64,000 nt of DNA from Sphaerisporangium album (GTDB lineage: Bacteria; Actinomycetota; Actinomycetes; Streptosporangiales; Streptosporangiaceae), in assembly GCF_003323745.1 (NCBI RefSeq), contig NZ_QOIL01000005.1, forward strand, positions 186,001 through 250,000. The letters are read 5' to 3'. Of this stretch, positions 62,401-64,000 are shown in pieces; position 1 is the stretch's first letter, and each line of letters starts with the position of its first letter. The notes under the pieces are model-generated. The model did no database searches. It was not told the DNA's origin and was given only the letters and a program-made list of their open reading frames with translations. The position numbers were made by a program, and so were the translations under genes.

Positions 62401-64000
62401 AGCGCGTCCTGGGCGACGGGCCGTTCCTCGGGGGTCAGCTTCGCGTAGACCTCCTCGGCGCTCTGCTCGACGGCTCTGCGCACGCCACCCGACAACTCGT
62501 AGGCGCGGTCGGTGAGACGGTCGCCCTCACGGTTCTCCCAGGTGAGCAGCATCGCCTGGGCCACGAGGGGAAGGGTTCCGGTCTCGAAGTCCGCCAGCTC
62601 CGGTGAACGCAGGTCCAGAAGGATCCTCTGCACGAGCTTTTCCTCGATGCGCAGGCCCGCGGCCTCCGCCTGGTCGACGATGGCCCGCCGCAGATCCGGC
62701 TCCTCCATCGGGCCCAGCACGAACTGGTTGTCCTGCTGCGCCTGCCGGAGCACGGGGTGGCGCGCGCAGTTGTCGATCTGATCACCGCGTACCGCGATCA
62801 CCACCAGGGCCGGGACTCCGGCGTCCGACAGGGGGACGGCGGCGGCGTGCAGGGCGCCGACGAACGCGCGCGTCTTCTCCTCGCCGGGCCCGTTCGAGCC
62901 GAACAGCTGCTCGAACTGGTCGACGACCAGGACGAGCCGCCTGTCGTCGCCCGCGACGCGGTCCGCCCGGCTGCGCCGGCCTTCGGCGAGCACCGCCTCC
63001 CGGACGAGGAACCCGGCACTCTCCGGCTCGGCGGTCAGCTGCTCGCGTAACGCCCGCTGGTTGCGCTTCTCCGCCAGTGCCGCCAAATGCAGGGCGAGCC
63101 CGGGCAAGGGCGAGCCGTATTCCATGGGGGTCATCACGATCCGGGGCCAGTACGCCGCCTCCGCGGGCAGCGGTCCGGTCGCCTGCCCTGGCCGCCTCCC
63201 CGCCGTCGCCAGCGCGGGCAACAGCCCGGCCCGCAGCAGCGAGGATTTCCCGACTCCGGACGCGCCGGTCACCATCACGATGTGCGGACCGCCACGTTCG
63301 ATGGTCCTGGCCACGATCCTGAGGAGCTCCTCTGTGGCCCCGGCTCGGCCGTGGAACAGCGCGGCGTCGCCCTGCTGGAACGCCGAGATCCCTCGGTACG
63401 GACGGTCCCCGCTCCACTGGGGGAACGGCGAACTCGGTCGTTCGCCCAGCGGCGGCCGTCCCCGGGCCGTGATCTCCCTCTGGAAGAGGTCCGTCTGGAG
63501 CGTCTGCCGGTGCATCAGGTCGGCCATCTGCTGGTGCTGCGCGCTGTGCAGGTCGGCACTGCTCCGCAGGGATTCCAGGGCGGTGGGGACGTCGCGGAGC
63601 AGGAACCGGAACTCCGCGAACTCCTCGCCGAGTGAGGCCAGGCCCGTCATGACCTGCCGCCGCGCTTCTTCCTGATCGCCCAGCGCCTCGCGGAGGAGGT
63701 CGCCGAGGTCTCCCATCTCGCGCAGGACCGGGGCGATGTCGGCCCGCAACGCCGCGGCCCGGTCGCCGTCCCCGGCCAGCACCTCCTCGATCCGCCGTTG
63801 GATCGCCTCCTCGGTCTCCTCGCCGGAGGCGCCGGGGCGGAGGCGCTGGACGGCCGATTTGAGTACATCGGTGAGGACGTTGCCGCCGACGCCGGCGAGC
63901 ACGTCGAACAACTCTCCGTCGCCCAGCAGGTTGCCGAACGCCCCGGCCGCCAGGACCGCGATGAGCGTGCCCGGTGTCGCGCGGCGTACCCGGGTCCCGG
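59370..64000 (-). CDS. nSTAND1 NTPase with transmembrane segment, 14 WD40 repeats and a C-terminal beta domain (5' end outside the window)
   Basis: The frame stays open to the right edge, so more than 1,540 residues are encoded and the start is not seen. Numbering from a TTG at 63911: a hydrophobic stretch just before it (GTLIAVLAAGAFGNLLG), a helical region (1-150), then PYRGISAFQQGDAALFHGR (171-189), Walker A GASGVGKSS (216-224) and Walker B LVLVVDQFEQLF, the nSTAND1 signature. A membrane helix lies at about 645-668 (VLVSIAALATIAVVAGVWLV). WD40 repeats follow at about 730-1320; I count 14, enough for two seven-bladed propellers. The last 130 residues (AGFAGRYTLVLDDGATKAAF onward) form an extra beta-rich domain. 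Such proteins are thought to be signal-dependent oligomerising switches, often in anti-phage defence; the trigger is unknown. Confidence 0.9.
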   Translation of the reverse strand, partial: GTRVRRATPGTLIAVLAAGAFGNLLGDGELFDVLAGVGGNVLTDVLKSAVQRLRPGASGEETEEAIQRRIEEVLAGDGDRAAALRADIAPVLREMGDLGDLLREALGDQEEARRQVMTGLASLGEEFAEFRFLLRDVPTALESLRSSADLHSAQHQQMADLMHRQTLQTDLFQREITARGRPPLGERPSSPFPQWSGDRPYRGISAFQQGDAALFHGRAGATEELLRIVARTIERGGPHIVMVTGASGVGKSSLLRAGLLPALATAGRRPGQATGPLPAEAAYWPRIVMTPMEYGSPLPGLALHLAALAEKRNQRALREQLTAEPESAGFLVREAVLAEGRRSRADRVAGDDRRLVLVVDQFEQLFGSNGPGEEKTRAFVGALHAAAVPLSDAGVPALVVIAVRGDQIDNCARHPVLRQAQQDNQFVLGPMEEPDLRRAIVDQAEAAGLRIEEKLVQRILLDLRSPELADFETGTLPLVAQAMLLTWENREGDRLTDRAYELSGGVRRAVEQSAEEVYAKLTPEERPVAQDALRRLMFVGRDGRPACRRVALKDLPVESRPILEKFADKRLVVIGNGGAEPAHQVLLKAWPRLKDWLKEDIEDWKLYGRLADVAAQWASGRPGPDPSFLYQGRQLQTIRSAEQRWLTDPGRYPALERRHREFLDASVAAEDKRRRVWRAVLVSIAALATIAVVAGVWLVRVNSRSEAEHAGELSRKLAASSAKEADPVAAALLAAAAWRVAPTDEARYSLRAVLAGRHRGTLTAHLGEVRAVALSRDGRMMATGGSDSLIRLWDMSTRRPIGRPLAGHAGTVTSVAFGTDGRTLVSAGEDRTVQLWDIEGRRRTAPIAVGDTGPIVLGPGGATFFTGTRLWDLGSRRPLGEPLETATSSVAFSPDGRIMATADLERNVRLWDTAIARQIGPAFTGATGPLAFSPDGAFLLTSTGAARLELWDVAGRRTLGERPGCASGGSPRLTAFNGAGTIAVGCDDGSLNLWTTSGRPLLGGPLDGHGGAVTAVSFTPDETTMVSAAGENVRLWDVRDPVPAFLGDRNGPVAADRTGRFLATGASGNGDRQVRVWDLTTGRNTALRGQGDWTGALAFSPDGGALAAAADDRVEIWDVATGETRGILADAGPVNALAYSADGRSLVVASGEAGFTVRWWDVRSGRALRTLTPKVAPGEDMRSLGRLELSPDLRLLAAVQDGQSIRLWDLADGRPLGGPMAGHTGLVNDMAFSHDGRLVATAGSDDTVRLWDTTTRSPVGEPLTGHTGDVVTVAFSEDDRTLASGALDGTVRLWDTATRRQLGVPLTGPFESTRSLAFLPGRGTLASVEDTGTLDLWRVGEPPDLLGAVCATAGRAMTREEWRRYAPGEGFREVCDHRPAVAPVFPSAKDFHTPLPVVSSGPSAPPAVPATAAGFAGRYTLVLDDGATKAAFRREAPRQTFPLQQDITNTAGRYLGERSIDLEAACARPACAVRLTGFADGPPVTLARLRDGTFRGSAGHRAWMLRAATVTDDRVTTFTLTYTITDPTRTYSGSLGFRGARP

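Overview
The window is chromosomal DNA from a high-GC actinomycete. The gene families and the order rsmI, pmt, metG, tatD, rpfB, rsmA, ispE, ABC-F point to the Streptosporangiales (Nonomuraea/Streptosporangium-like). That placement is an inference from gene content and codon bias, not from an rRNA gene.

1-16.6 kb is accessory or patchwork DNA. It holds the end of an AhpD-like gene, an APH-type phosphotransferase, a tRNA-Ala(CGC), and a decayed mobile region bracketed by two roughly 290-bp direct repeats (1836-2126 and 3967-4259). Stress and efflux functions follow: SDRs (one lacking its catalytic Tyr, one deleted), a MmyB-type XRE regulator, an MFS exporter, an aldehyde dehydrogenase, a CocE-type hydrolase, and an NmrA-like protein with a divergent TetR. 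Next come an endonuclease-Q-like PHP protein and two related small secreted proteins.

16.7-31.5 kb is a core housekeeping block. Two protein O-mannosyltransferase genes point away from rsmI and share a nearly identical 530-bp inverted tract. They are followed by a GT-C membrane protein, a GT2 polyprenyl-sugar synthase-like protein, metG, tatD, rpfB, rsmA and ispE. Lipid-linked sugar synthesis, protein mannosylation and growth resuscitation sit together here.

31.9-44.1 kb holds a membrane protein plus orphan binding lipoprotein pair, an ABC-F ATPase, and a MarR/Tam divergon with a 12-bp palindromic operator. It also holds a polyphosphate cluster (CYTH-CHAD, MutT1-like NUDIX-phosphatase, ppk with a PHO-box-like sequence), a TetR regulator with a very long charged helix, and an acyl-CoA desaturase.

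44.4-56.9 kb holds tRNA-Gln(TTG), glmU, prs, rplY and pth, then a secreted protein, an AfsR/SARP-like regulator, and a sugar-phosphate transferase followed by cysQ, cysD and cysN. Two very small reading frames are locked between neighbours by stop/start overlaps: 28 codons between glmU and prs, and 59 codons between cysD and cysN.

56.9-64 kb is accessory again. It has an alpha/beta hydrolase coupled to a small frayed ORF, a HEPN/Abi-like protein, broken DUF397 genes, and a giant nSTAND1 NTPase with a membrane segment and 14 WD40 repeats that runs off the right edge. This end resembles a conflict/defence neighbourhood.
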